Below, in pieces: positions 8,925-18,561 of a DNA stretch of 64,000 nt. The notes below the pieces were generated by a model that was not told where the DNA came from, did not search any database, and saw only the letters and a list, made by a program, of their open reading frames with translations. Source of the stretch: Bradyrhizobium sp. ISRA464 (GTDB lineage: Bacteria; Pseudomonadota; Alphaproteobacteria; Rhizobiales; Xanthobacteraceae); assembly GCF_029910095.1 (NCBI RefSeq), contig NZ_CP094526.1, positions 5,642,001 to 5,706,000 on the forward strand. Direction: 5' to 3'. Position numbers and translations under genes: made by a program. The number at the start of each line of letters is the position of its first letter. Within the stretch, counting starts at the first letter, position 1.

Positions 8925-9811
8925 TCACTCATAAAATTCGGGCGAATGCTTGTGTGCCTTGTACACGTCCGGATCGTGCGCGAAGAGGATGTCGCCGCCT
9001 TCGGCGTCGTGCACCCGCTTCACCCATGCATAGGCGTCGAGCATCCCGACCGGATCATAAACGCTGCCGACGCTCGGTAGGATGTTCTTGTCGAGATTCT
9101 CCTGCAGATAGACGGCGTCGCTGGTAAGCACAACGGTCCCGGTCTTCGGTAGACGCACGACCATGATCTGGCTGCCCGGGGTATGCGATACGGTTCGGTG
9201 GATGTAGATACTATTGTCGCCGAATAGGTCGAGATCGCCGTCGAGCTCGATAGTCTTGTATTTGCTGGGCATGGGACCGCCCACGCTGTTGCGTAGCATG
9301 GCAAAGTCGTCTGTGATGAAGAAGGTGGCATAGCCCGGCGCCGGCCAGAACGCATTCCTGATCTCGTCGCGCTGATACACGAACGTCGAATCCAGGAACT
9401 TGCCAATGTTGCCGGCATGGTCGACATGGAAGTGCCCGAGCACGACGTATTTGATGTCGGAAGGCTTGACGTTGATCTTGCTGAGCTGATTGTCGATCGC
9501 GATATCCGGCGAGCGACCCGGATCAAGCGCTTTTACGAACGGTCCCCAATAATCCGGATTGGTGATGATCTTGTCGTTGTTGCCGCAGTCGAACAATACA
9601 TCCCCCTTGGGATGCCGGATCAGGAAGAAGCCCACGGGAATCTGGACTTTGCCGCTGGCGCCGTTCTGGATGATCGACTTGTCGAGATTGAGCGCCCCGA
9701 GCTGAACACGTACAGCTTCATCTCTTTCGGGGCTTCCGCCGCCATCGCCCCGGCGGTCAAAAACAGTCCTACGGTCAACGAGCCCAGGACTTTTGCACAA
9801 CGTAGCCGCAT
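8925..9811 (-). pseudogene. AHL-lactonase-type MBL hydrolase, frameshifted near its N-terminus
   Basis: The body reads as a metallo-beta-lactamase-fold hydrolase of the N-acyl-homoserine lactonase family: HFHVDHAGN (HxHxDH zinc site), HTPGSQIM, TSDAVYL. A good start exists at 9811 (GGAGGA upstream) with a signal peptide (KVLGSLTVGLFLTAGAMAAEA) and KLYVFSSG, but this frame then fails. The rest of the protein (ALNLDKSIIQNG...) continues in another frame, joined if one base is restored in the C run at 9695-9698. If intact, the product would be an exported lactonase of about 295 aa. It may be a real null allele or a base lost in sequencing; the downstream 250 codons are undamaged. Confidence 0.75.
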
Positions 9812-11091
9812 GCCGTCCTCCCGACTTTAAGTTCATTTTTTGGACTGAAGGCTTATACCACGATTGTGGCAGTTGTGCAGTTCCCGGCGCAGCCGCTCCA
9901 TAAAATCGCGGTCGTTGCGTGCTGCGCGGCAGCAAGAGGAGAATCGATCGACCGGGCCAAACCATGCCTGTTTTATTGCACAGCCCGAGATATCGGCCGC
10001 AAATATCGTCGTTGTCCCGCCTGAACTACATGCCGCTGCTTCGCGAGCAGACGATGACCGTTCTCCCCGTGTGTCATGCAACAAGCCATGGCGGAGCACT
10101 CGGCTGGGCGCGCCACCTTGGCAAGGCGCGCCGCCTCGGCAAAGCCTCACGTCGTACGGCTCGCCGCTTTCGGGCCAAGCGCATTGAACCTTTCCGCTTT
10201 GAAAGCGGTGTGCGATCCCTCGACATTCCGGACTGTTCTGGATCGCCACGGGTCGCTACCAGCACCCGCTGCTGAGCAAGGAAACCGGCGTCTATAGCTA
10301 CGATCAGCTCGTCGTGCTGAGAAAGGTCCGGATGTGCGTTCATAAGGGCGTCTCGCACGGCGGTCCAGTGATTGAACCGATGGTCCAGATTGCCGGGTCG
10401 TCGCGAAGGCTTAGTGCAGGATCAAGGGCCGCGATCGTTTTTTTATCGCTGCCCATTTCATTCGACCATTTTGATCTTCGGATGGCCCCTTCCCTTGTAT
10501 TTGTTCGAATTCGCATTCCCTGCGTTTTGATTGCCATCCGTCTCGGTAAAGAAGAGCCCCAGGCTGGTACGGCCTGCCGCGTCGGCGCTCGCCGTATCGA
10601 GGCCTTCGCTCGCGCAATGGCAGTTCCTAAATCGACAATGTCCTTCAATGGAGTATCTGAGGTTTGCGCGCTGAAAGCCCCAGATGAGTGTGCTCGCACT
10701 TTGGGCTGCGATGGTGGGCTTGAGCACCGTCAGGTCGCCGGGCGTAACGTCCGCTCTCGTCTCACAATCTTAGAAACAACCATGTCGCAGCGACGCGCCA
10801 AAGTTGAGGATTCTTATCCACGTAGGGCGCTTAGTCGCGGCAGCGTTCTCGCCGTCGGGCTCGCCGCCCGCCGTCAGCCCAACGGATTCTACGGTGCTCT
10901 TCCAAATTGGGCCTCGAAGAGCGGCCATCGGGAGCGATGATATCCGCCGTTATGCTAATTGCGCGCTCGTCCAATCGGTCGGAACCTCGTGGCGGAGTTG
11001 ATGTTTCCATGTTCGGAGCCGACGAGACCGTCTGAAGGCGGCAAGGGCACGAAGTTCGCGCTGTACTGACGGGGGCGGACGGGAGGAAGCT
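9812..11091 (+). other. Long intergenic region with no convincing gene
   Basis: 1.28 kb between the divergent lactonase and acyl-CoA synthetase genes. A plus frame around 10230-10360 (WIATGRYQHPLLSKETG, VYSYDQLVVLRK) looks like authentic protein but has no start, no homology I recognise and degenerates after position 10370; it may be a gene relic. No other open frame shows a ribosome site with plausible composition. The promoter of the acyl-CoA synthetase/Liv operon must lie at its right end, but I cannot place the boxes confidently. Confidence 0.45.
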
Positions 11092-13065
11092 GTGGCGGAA
11101 GCCGCCGCTCAAGCGGACACATTCCCTAAGCTATTGATTCGCAACGACCTTTTGTTCGGCTCCCGACCGAGCATGCGGCACAAGGACCTTGGCATCTGGC
11201 AGACTTGGACTTGGAGCCAGGTGGCCGAGCTTGTTCGTGCTTACGCCATCGGTCTGCAGCGGCTCGGCCTCAAGCCCGGCGAGACGATCGCCATCGCCGG
11301 TAATAACCGGCCACGGCTTTATTGGACGATGATGGCGGCGCAGATGCTCGGCGCCATTCCGGTACCGGTCTATGCGGATGCGGTGGCCAACGAGCTTGCC
11401 TTCGTCCTGGCACACGCCGAAGCACGTTTCGCGGCGGTCGAGGATCAGGAGCAGGTCGACAAGATCATCTCGGTCCAGCAGGGCCTGCCCAAGCTGGAAC
11501 TTGTCCTCTACGACGAGAAACGAGGACTGCGCGACTACGACCACAGCCGCCTGCACTGCATGGACGAGGTGATCGCCGATGGACAGCAGGCGCTCGCCAA
11601 GGATCCGCGCCTCTCCATTTGGCTCGATGCCGAAATCGAGAACGGCAAGGGATTTGATCCCTCCGTCATCCTTTACACCTCCGGCACCACCGGCAACTCG
11701 AAAGGCGTGGTGTTTACGAGCGCGCGCGCGATTGCCGCAGCCACCGACACGGTGGCCTTCGACAAGCTGACCGAGAGAGACGTCGCGCTTGCCTACCTGC
11801 CGTCGGCCTGGGTCGGCGACCATTACCTTAACTATGTGCAGGGGCTGGTGTCCGGCTTTTGCATGGCCTGTCCGGAGAGCCCCGACACAGCCATGGCCGA
11901 CCTGCGTGAGATAGGCCCGACCTTCTATTTCGCGCCGCCGCGGACGCTCGAGGCGCTGCTGACCCGCCTGATGATCCGAATGGATGATGCCGGCTATCTC
12001 AAGCGCAAGATGTTCCACTATTTCATCGGCGTCGCGCGCGCCTACGGCGAACGCATCCTCAACAGGCAGCCGGTGCCGCCAGCCGGACGGCTGCTCTACG
12101 CGCTCGGCAACATCCTAGTCTACGGCCCGCTAAAGAACGTGCTTGGCTTCTCGCGCGTACGCGTCGCCTATACCGCAGGCGAGGCCATCGGGCACGATTT
12201 ATTCAGCTTCTATCGCGCGATCGGGCTTAATCTGAAGCAACTTTACGGACAGACGGAAGCTTTCCTGTATCTCACCGCCCAGCCCGACGGAGAAATCTAC
12301 TCCGACACCGTCGGACCCACCTTCCCCAACGTCGATATTCGCATCGCCGAGAACGGCGAGGTGCTGTTCAAGTCGCCGGGCATGTTCACCCGCTATCTCA
12401 AGGACGAGGAAAAAACCGCCGAAGCGTTCACAACCGACGGCTATGTGAAAACCGGCGATGCCGGCTACTTCGACGAGCGGACCGGCCACTTGAAGATCAT
12501 CGACCGCGCCAAGGATGTCGGCAAGCTCAATGACGGCACGCTGTTCTCGCCGAAATACATCGAGAACAAGCTCAAGTACTATCCCAACATCCGTGAGGCG
12601 GTCGCCTATGGCAATGGCCGCGACTTCGTCGCCGTCATGATCAATATCGACCTCACGGCGGTCGGAAACTGGGCCGAGCGCAACAATGTGACCTATGCCT
12701 CCTATCAAGAGATGGCCGGTCACCCGCAAGTCTACGACATGATCGAGAAGAATGTCGCCGAGGTGAACCGCTCGCTTGCCGCCGACGGCAAAATGGCGAG
12801 CGCGCAGATCAAGCGCTTCTTGATCCTTCACAAGGAGCTCGACGCAGACGACGGCGAGCTGACCCGCACACAGAAGGTACGCCGCCGCTTCATCGCGGAG
12901 CGCTATGAGCCATTGGTGAAGGCGCTCTACGACGGCTCCAAGGAAGCCAACATCGCGACGGAGGTGACCTTCGAGGACGGCCGCAAGGGCACCATCAAGG
13001 CGCTGGTGAAGATCCGCGAGATGGAGATCCAGCCGGCCGCATCCGCGATGGAGAAAGCGGCATGA
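11092..13065 (+). CDS. Long-chain acyl-CoA synthetase (AMP-binding)
   Basis: 657 aa, GTG start with GGGAGGA five bases upstream. The AMP-binding P-loop YTSGTTGNSKG lies near residue 195, GQTEA near 385, and YVKTGDAGYFDERTGHLK plus DRAKD (ATP/hinge region) near 450-470; this matches the large FadD15-like class. It activates a carboxylic acid to its CoA ester with ATP. It overlaps the next gene by four bases and heads a six-gene operon with a complete Liv-type ABC importer, suggesting that the importer brings in the acid that this enzyme activates. Substrate not determinable: fatty, aromatic or dicarboxylic acids are all possible. Confidence 0.9.
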   Translation: MAEAAAQADTFPKLLIRNDLLFGSRPSMRHKDLGIWQTWTWSQVAELVRAYAIGLQRLGLKPGETIAIAGNNRPRLYWTMMAAQMLGAIPVPVYADAVANELAFVLAHAEARFAAVEDQEQVDKIISVQQGLPKLELVLYDEKRGLRDYDHSRLHCMDEVIADGQQALAKDPRLSIWLDAEIENGKGFDPSVILYTSGTTGNSKGVVFTSARAIAAATDTVAFDKLTERDVALAYLPSAWVGDHYLNYVQGLVSGFCMACPESPDTAMADLREIGPTFYFAPPRTLEALLTRLMIRMDDAGYLKRKMFHYFIGVARAYGERILNRQPVPPAGRLLYALGNILVYGPLKNVLGFSRVRVAYTAGEAIGHDLFSFYRAIGLNLKQLYGQTEAFLYLTAQPDGEIYSDTVGPTFPNVDIRIAENGEVLFKSPGMFTRYLKDEEKTAEAFTTDGYVKTGDAGYFDERTGHLKIIDRAKDVGKLNDGTLFSPKYIENKLKYYPNIREAVAYGNGRDFVAVMINIDLTAVGNWAERNNVTYASYQEMAGHPQVYDMIEKNVAEVNRSLAADGKMASAQIKRFLILHKELDADDGELTRTQKVRRRFIAERYEPLVKALYDGSKEANIATEVTFEDGRKGTIKALVKIREMEIQPAASAMEKAA

Positions 13066-13862
13066 GAGCCCCCGGCGGAACTGAAGCTGCTGTCGACACC
13101 GTACTGCTGTCGATGGAGCAGGTCTCGCTGGCGTTCGGCGGTGTCAAGGCGCTGAGCGGCGTATCGTTCAACATCCACAAAGGGGAAATCTGCGCCATCA
13201 TTGGCCCCAATGGCGCCGGCAAGACCTCAATGCTCAACGTCATCAACGGCTTCTATCATCCGCAGCACGGCCGCATTACCTTCAAGGGCGAGACGCGCGC
13301 CGAGATGCACCCGTACGAAGCTGCGCGCGGTGGCATCGCCCGAACTTTTCAGAACGTGGCGCTGTTTCGCGGCATGACCGCGCTCGACAACATCATGGCC
13401 GGACGCTCGCTGAAGATGCACAAGAACTTCTTTTGGCAGCTGCTGCGCCACGGGCCTGCCATGAAGGAGGAGATCGAGCACCGTCTGCGAGTCGAGGAGA
13501 TCATCGACTTTCTCAAGATCCAGGAAATCCGTCGTGTGCCGGTCGGCCGATTGCCTTACGGCCTCCAGAAGCGCGTCGAACTCGGGCGCGCGCTCGCTAT
13601 GGAGCCGGACTTGCTGCTGCTCGACGAGCCGATGGCTGGCATGAACCTCGAGGAAAAGGAGGATATGTCGCGCTTCATCCTCGACGTCAATGACGAGTAC
13701 GGCATCACGATTGCGCTGATCGAGCATGACATGAGCATCGTGATGGATTTGTCCGACCGTGTGGTTGCGCTCGATCACGGCATCAAGATCGCCGACGGCG
13801 CGCCCGACGACGTCAGGAGCAATCAGGCCGTGATCGACGCCTATCTCGGCGTCGCGCGCTAG
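13062..13862 (+). CDS. Branched-chain-amino-acid-type ABC transporter ATPase (LivG-like)
   Basis: 266 aa. Walker A IIGPNGAGKTS lies near residues 46-56, Walker B LLLLDEPMAGMN near 180, and the H-loop is in LIEHDMSIVMD. The signature is LPYGLQKRVE rather than LSGGQ, common in LivG-like subunits. The C-terminal AYLGVAR end is also typical. It starts inside the synthetase stop (ATGA overlap) and is 10 bp before the LivH-like permease. It is one of the two ATPase subunits of the importer encoded at 13-18 kb. Confidence 0.9.
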   Translation: MRAPGGTEAAVDTVLLSMEQVSLAFGGVKALSGVSFNIHKGEICAIIGPNGAGKTSMLNVINGFYHPQHGRITFKGETRAEMHPYEAARGGIARTFQNVALFRGMTALDNIMAGRSLKMHKNFFWQLLRHGPAMKEEIEHRLRVEEIIDFLKIQEIRRVPVGRLPYGLQKRVELGRALAMEPDLLLLDEPMAGMNLEEKEDMSRFILDVNDEYGITIALIEHDMSIVMDLSDRVVALDHGIKIADGAPDDVRSNQAVIDAYLGVAR

Positions 13863-13872
13863 GGGAGATGTC

Positions 13873-14829
13873 ATGGAGCTTCTCCACATGGTCTTCATCG
13901 AACCCTTCGTGCAGATGGCGCGGGCGCCCGATCTCTTGGCGCAGACGTTGTGGGAGGGGCTGGTCAGCGGCACGCTCTATGCGCTGATCGCCCTCGGCTT
14001 TGTGCTGATCTTCAAGGCATCGGGCGTGTTCAACTTCGCGCAGGGCATCATGGTGGTGTTCGCCGCGCTGACGCTGGTTGGCCTGCACGACGCTGGCGTT
14101 CCGGCCTTTCTCGCGCTCGCGCTTGCGGTTGCGGTGATGTTCTGCCTTGCCCTCGCTGTGGAGCGGCTGGTGCTGCGACCGTTGGTGAATCAACCCGACA
14201 TCATCCTGTTCATGGCCACCTTCGGCATCACCTACTTCCTCATAGGCTTCGGCGAATTGGTGTTCGGCGGCGACCCGAAGGTGATGATTACGGACGAGCT
14301 GTACCTGCCGCAGGGACCCATCACCTACCGCACGTTGGGTGGAATCGTCCAGTTGCAGAAGCTCGACATCGCTTCCGCCGTTGTCGCCTCGTTGATGGTG
14401 GCAGGGCTCGGCCTGTTCTTCTCCATGACGCGCATCGGACGCGCGCTGCGGGCGGTTGCGGACAGTCACGCGGCAGCACTTTCGGTCGGCATCTCGCTCG
14501 AGCAGATCTGGGTAATCGTCTGGTTCGCTGCCGGGCTGGTGGCTTTGGTTACCGGCATCTTCTGGGGCGCGCGCTCGGATGTCTCGTTCGCACTCGACGT
14601 GATCGCACTCAAGGCACTGCCGGTGCTAATCCTCGGCGGACTCACCTCGATTCCGGGAGCCATTGTCGGCGGTCTCATCATCGGGGTCGGCGAGAAGCTC
14701 GCCGAGTTCTACTGGGGGCCATTAGTCGGCGGCGGCACCGATGCTTGGTTCGCATATGTGATTGCGCTGATCTTCCTGCTGTTCCGCCCGCAAGGGTTGT
14801 TCGGCGAGCGGATCATCGAGCGGATATGA
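13873..14829 (+). CDS. Liv-type ABC permease (LivH-like)
   Basis: 318 aa with about eight membrane helices. LWEGLVSGTLYALIALGFVLIFKASGVFNFAQG is the conserved LivH N-terminus and LILGGLTSIPGAIVGGLIIG is the EAA-like cytoplasmic region that docks the ATPase (both quoted in parts: SGTLYALIALGF; GGLTSIPGAIVGG). AGGGGAGATG precedes the ATG at 13873. Forms the inner-membrane channel with the LivM-like protein. Confidence 0.9.
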   Translation: MELLHMVFIEPFVQMARAPDLLAQTLWEGLVSGTLYALIALGFVLIFKASGVFNFAQGIMVVFAALTLVGLHDAGVPAFLALALAVAVMFCLALAVERLVLRPLVNQPDIILFMATFGITYFLIGFGELVFGGDPKVMITDELYLPQGPITYRTLGGIVQLQKLDIASAVVASLMVAGLGLFFSMTRIGRALRAVADSHAAALSVGISLEQIWVIVWFAAGLVALVTGIFWGARSDVSFALDVIALKALPVLILGGLTSIPGAIVGGLIIGVGEKLAEFYWGPLVGGGTDAWFAYVIALIFLLFRPQGLFGERIIERI

Positions 14830-14847
14830 GCTGTAGCGGGTAGTTCG

Positions 14848-15921
14848 ATGCTTTATCGCGAAACCGGACAATTCAAGACCGACTACGCCAGCGATCAGGC
14901 GATCTTTCCGATCCTGCAGGACCGCATCGGCATCGCGGTCATCCTGGCAATCGCGATCGCCATTCCATTCACCGGGCACGACTTTCTCGTCAACGCTGTG
15001 CTGATCCCGTTTCTTATCTTCGCACTCGCGTCGATCGGGCTCAACCTGCTCACCGGCTATACCGGACTGTTGTCGCTAGGCACAGGCGCCTTCATGGGGG
15101 TTGGCGCCTATTCGTGTTACCGGCTGACGTCGTCGTTCCCGGACGTGAACATCCTTGTCTGGATCATCGCTTCGGGATTCATCACCGCAGCGGTGGGCGC
15201 GGTGTTCGGCATACCTTCGCTGCGCATAAAGGGTTTCTATCTCGCCGTCGCGACATTGGCAGCACAGTTCTTTCTGGAATGGTGCTTCATCCGCATCCCC
15301 TGGCTCTACAACTACAACATCTCGGGCGCCATCGAGGTGCCGCAGCGCGAATTGTTCGGCGTCATCATCACCGGGCCGCGCGCCACGTCGGAGACTCGTT
15401 ACTACGTCGTGCTGGCCTTCGTGATGGTCATGACCTGGCTCGCCTCTAACCTTGTCCACGGTCGCATCGGCCGCATGTGGATGGCGGTGCGCGACATGGA
15501 CATCGCCGCAGAGTTGATGGGCATCCGCCTGCTGCCGACCAAGCTTCTCGCCTTCGCGGTGTCCTCCTTCTATTGCGGCGTGGCCGGCGCGTTGATGGTG
15601 TTCCTCTGGTACGGCGGAGCGGAAGCTTCTGCTTTCAACATCAACCAGAGCTTCACTGTCCTGTTCATGATCATCATTGGCGGTCTGGGCAGCCTGCTGG
15701 GCTCCTTCATGGGTGCCGCGCTGATCTACATTCTTCCGATCGTCGTGCGCCTGCTGCCGGAATCGCTCGGCCTGCCGCTGCAGGCGGACACGGTGGAACA
15801 CATTACCTACATGACAGTCGGCGTGCTGATCATCGTCTTCCTGGTTGGTGAGCCGGCCGGGCTGGCGCGTCTGTGGCAGATAGGAAAGCAGAAACTGAGG
15901 GTGTGGCCATTTCCTTATTGA
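14848..15921 (+). CDS. Liv-type ABC permease (LivM-like)
   Basis: 357 aa with 8-9 membrane helices. SIGLNLLTGYTGLLSLG and IRIKGFYLAVATLAAQFF-type stretches (here SLRIKGFYLAVATL) plus IGGLGSLLGSFMGAA identify the LivM subfamily. The ribosome site is weak (GCGGGTAG). It is 18 bp from the LivH-like gene and probably cotranscribed with it. Confidence 0.9.
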   Translation: MLYRETGQFKTDYASDQAIFPILQDRIGIAVILAIAIAIPFTGHDFLVNAVLIPFLIFALASIGLNLLTGYTGLLSLGTGAFMGVGAYSCYRLTSSFPDVNILVWIIASGFITAAVGAVFGIPSLRIKGFYLAVATLAAQFFLEWCFIRIPWLYNYNISGAIEVPQRELFGVIITGPRATSETRYYVVLAFVMVMTWLASNLVHGRIGRMWMAVRDMDIAAELMGIRLLPTKLLAFAVSSFYCGVAGALMVFLWYGGAEASAFNINQSFTVLFMIIIGGLGSLLGSFMGAALIYILPIVVRLLPESLGLPLQADTVEHITYMTVGVLIIVFLVGEPAGLARLWQIGKQKLRVWPFPY

Positions 15922-16045
15922 TATAGCGAGAGGAGCCAATTTTCGACCGCAGCCGGTTTGAGGCCGCGGCTCCCAAATTGTCGCCTTGCAAAGCGGGGGC
16001 GAAGCTAGACGCGCCGGCTGTCGGCGCGGTTGATGGGAGGATGTC

Positions 16046-17377
16046 ATGAATACAAGACCACTGCTTATCGTCATAGCCTGTGCCGGGTTGCTGGGAACCA
16101 CAGCGCTGACCAGCCCAGCTCTGGCGCAGGACTCGATCTACGTGCCACTGTTTACCTACCGTACCGGTCCCTATGCCAATTCCGGCATCCCGATCGCCAA
16201 CGGCATGCACGACTATCTCACCATGCTTAACGAGCGGGACGGCGGAATCGGCGGCGTCAAGCTCAAGGTGGAGGAATGCGAAACCGGCTATGACGTCAAA
16301 CGGGGCGTGGAATGCTGGGAGTCGGTGAAGGACAAGAACCCGACAGTCGTCAACCCGTTCTCGACCGGCATTACGCTGCAGGTGATTCCGAAGGCCGCGG
16401 TCGACAAGATCCCGGTCCTGTCGATGGCCTATGGATTATCGGCTTCGGCGATCGGCGAGGACTTCCCCTGGGTGTTCAATCCGCCCGCCACTTATTGGGA
16501 CGGCATGTCAATGATCATCCGCTACATCGGCGACAAGGAAGGCGGCCTGGCAAAGCTCAAGGGCAAGACGATCGGCTTCATCTATCTCGACGCCGGCTAT
16601 GGCCGCGAGCCGATTCCGCTGCTTGAGCAGCTGGGCAAAGACTACGGCTTTACGGTGAAGCTCTACCCGGTGGCCGGCAAGGAGATGTCGGATCAGTCCG
16701 GACAATGGCTGTCGGTTCGCCGCGACCGTCCGAACTGGATGATCATGTGGGGCTGGGGCGCCATGAATCCGACTGCGGTCAAGCGTGCCGCCGAGAATGG
16801 CTATCCGATGGACCACTTCGTCGGCATCTGGTGGTCGGGAGCCGACAGTGACGCGAGCGCCGCGGGTCAGGAGGCCAAAGGCTATCTCGCGCTCAATATC
16901 AGCGGCTTGGGCTCGAACTATCCCGCGATCCAGGACATCAAGAAATACGTTGTGGACAAAGGCAAGAGCCAGGTCGCAAGCGATCAGTTCGCCAGCACCT
17001 TCTACGATCGGGGCGTCTACAACAGCGTGCTGATCGCGGAAGCGATCCGCAACGCACAAAAGATCACCGGCAAGAAAGTCGTGACTGGCCCGGATGTCCG
17101 GCGCGGCCTCGAAACGCTGGACATTTCGGAGGCGCACTGGAAGGAGCTCGGCCTCCCGAACTTCGGAACAGTTGTCCACTCCACTTGCGCCGACCATAAC
17201 GGCCACAGCCCAGCCTACATGCAGCAATGGGATGGCACCAAATGGGTCAAGGTATCCGACTGGATCGAGCCGATGAAGGACAAGGTGCAGCCGTTGCTGG
17301 AGAAGGCTGCTGCCGACTACGTCGAGAAGAACACCGGCTGGCCGAAGCGCACCGAGGCTTGCGACAAGCCAGCGTAA
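16046..17377 (+). CDS. Periplasmic substrate-binding protein of the Liv-type importer
   Basis: 443 aa. ATG 16046 has GGGAGG nearby and a Sec signal peptide (LLIVIACAGLLGTTALTSPALA, cleaved before QDSIY). The mature part follows the type I periplasmic binding fold of LivJ-like proteins: FTYRTGPYANSGIPIANG, LNERDGGIGGVKLKVEECET, TGITLQVIPKAAVDKIPVLS. Cysteines near residues 75, 87 and toward the C-terminus may form disulfides. Ligand unknown; the linked acyl-CoA synthetase argues for an organic acid rather than an amino acid. Confidence 0.88.
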   Translation: MNTRPLLIVIACAGLLGTTALTSPALAQDSIYVPLFTYRTGPYANSGIPIANGMHDYLTMLNERDGGIGGVKLKVEECETGYDVKRGVECWESVKDKNPTVVNPFSTGITLQVIPKAAVDKIPVLSMAYGLSASAIGEDFPWVFNPPATYWDGMSMIIRYIGDKEGGLAKLKGKTIGFIYLDAGYGREPIPLLEQLGKDYGFTVKLYPVAGKEMSDQSGQWLSVRRDRPNWMIMWGWGAMNPTAVKRAAENGYPMDHFVGIWWSGADSDASAAGQEAKGYLALNISGLGSNYPAIQDIKKYVVDKGKSQVASDQFASTFYDRGVYNSVLIAEAIRNAQKITGKKVVTGPDVRRGLETLDISEAHWKELGLPNFGTVVHSTCADHNGHSPAYMQQWDGTKWVKVSDWIEPMKDKVQPLLEKAAADYVEKNTGWPKRTEACDKPA

Positions 17378-17450
17378 CTGAGAAGACCCTCATCCTTCCG
17401 AGCGCGGTGGGGCGCGTCTCGCGAAAGGAGAGACGATAAATAGGCCAGTT

Positions 17451-17493
17451 GCCCTCATCCTTCGAGGCGTGCGCACCTCGTCGGGATGAGGGC
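17451..17493 (+). repeat. REP-like palindrome between SBP and LivF genes
   Basis: Arms GCCCTCATCC (17451-17460) and GGATGAGGGC (17484-17493) enclose a second small hairpin (CGAGG/CCTCG). A partial copy (CCCTCATCCTTCCGAG) occurs at about 17388-17403. A related element lies at 54415-54453. Such palindromes are dispersed in Bradyrhizobium-like genomes and may adjust expression between the binding protein and the downstream ATPase. Confidence 0.7.
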
Positions 17494-17513
17494 GCTTCAA
17501 GGGAAAGACCGGC

Positions 17514-18362
17514 ATGCCCACCGCCGAACTCGCCGCTTCTAAGCCAGTGACCACGCCCGCCGCCCTCTTGCTGTCGGTCAACAATATCGAGGTCATCTAC
17601 GACCGCGTCATCCTGGTGCTCAAGGGCGTATCGCTCGGCGTGCCCAAAGGCGGCATCGTGGCATTGCTCGGCGCCAACGGCGCAGGCAAGACCACCACGC
17701 TAAAAGCGATCTCCAATCTGCTGCACGCCGAACGCGGCGACGTCACCAAGGGCATCATCCAGTTCGACGGCGCCGAGGTGCAACATCTCTCGCCCAATGA
17801 GCTGGTGCGGCGCGGCTGCATACAAGTGATGGAAGGCCGTCATTGTTTCGGCCACCTCACCATCGAAGAGAATTTGCTCACTGGCGCCTTCACCCGGCGC
17901 GACGGCAAGGCCGCGATAAGCCGCGATCTGGATCTGGTGTATAACTATTTCCCCCTCCTCGCCGAGCGGAAGAATGCGTTGTCCGGCTACACCTCCGGCG
18001 GCGAGCAGCAGATGTGCGCCTTGGGGCGCGCGTTGATGTCGCGCCCGAAGATGATATTGCTCGACGAGCCCTCTATGGGGCTGGCGCCACAGATCGTCGA
18101 GGAGATCTTCCGCATCGTCAAAGACCTGAACGAGAAGGAAGGCGTGTCGTTTTTACTCGCCGAGCAGAACACCCATATGGCGCTGCAATTCGCGCGTTAC
18201 GGCTACATCCTAGAGAACGGTCGCGTGGTGATGGACGGCGAGGCCAGGGCGCTCGCCGCCAACGAGGATGTGAAGGAATTCTACCTCGGCATTTCCGAAG
18301 ATCGCCGCAAGAGTTTCCGTGACAGCAAGCACTACCGCCGCCGCAAACGGTGGCTCGCCTAG
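17514..18362 (+). CDS. Branched-chain-amino-acid-type ABC transporter ATPase (LivF-like)
   Basis: 282 aa. Walker A LLGANGAGKTTT lies near residues 51-62, signature TSGGEQQMCALGRAL near 160, Walker B MILLDEPSMGLAP near 182, followed by LLAEQNTHMALQFA. The C-terminus carries an unusual basic tail (SFRDSKHYRRRKRW). Last gene of the importer operon, separated from the binding-protein gene by a REP-like palindrome and followed by an intrinsic terminator. Confidence 0.9.
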   Translation: MPTAELAASKPVTTPAALLLSVNNIEVIYDRVILVLKGVSLGVPKGGIVALLGANGAGKTTTLKAISNLLHAERGDVTKGIIQFDGAEVQHLSPNELVRRGCIQVMEGRHCFGHLTIEENLLTGAFTRRDGKAAISRDLDLVYNYFPLLAERKNALSGYTSGGEQQMCALGRALMSRPKMILLDEPSMGLAPQIVEEIFRIVKDLNEKEGVSFLLAEQNTHMALQFARYGYILENGRVVMDGEARALAANEDVKEFYLGISEDRRKSFRDSKHYRRRKRWLA

Positions 18363-18370
18363 CTAACTCG

Positions 18371-18392
18371 TCAGTCCGGGAGGACTTTTTTT
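18371..18392 (+). terminator. Rho-independent terminator of the acyl-CoA synthetase/Liv operon
   Basis: Stem AGTCC (18373-18377) / GGACT (18382-18386) with loop GGGA and seven T (18386-18392), nine bases after the LivF-like stop codon. A second small inverted repeat (GTTTCAA/TTGAAAC, about 18422-18445) follows and may serve the convergent RND operon. Confidence 0.75.
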
Positions 18393-18561
18393 GGCGAAGA
18401 ATTTATCTTGAAAGACGGACGAGTTTCAATGTTGTTCCGTTGAAACGGAGCGGCACGGTATTGGTCTGACAAACGCAAATGGGTTGCCTGTACCGTTCGA
18501 GCGCACATGGTGAAGCCGACTGCAGACTCTGCGGGCCGCGCAGGCGAGACCGATTGCCGGG

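Noticed and set aside
10314..10940. Open frame of about 208 codons on the plus strand.
   Set aside because: The first 40 codons look protein-like but the rest has no recognisable pattern and no ribosome site; treated as part of a non-coding region with a possible relic.
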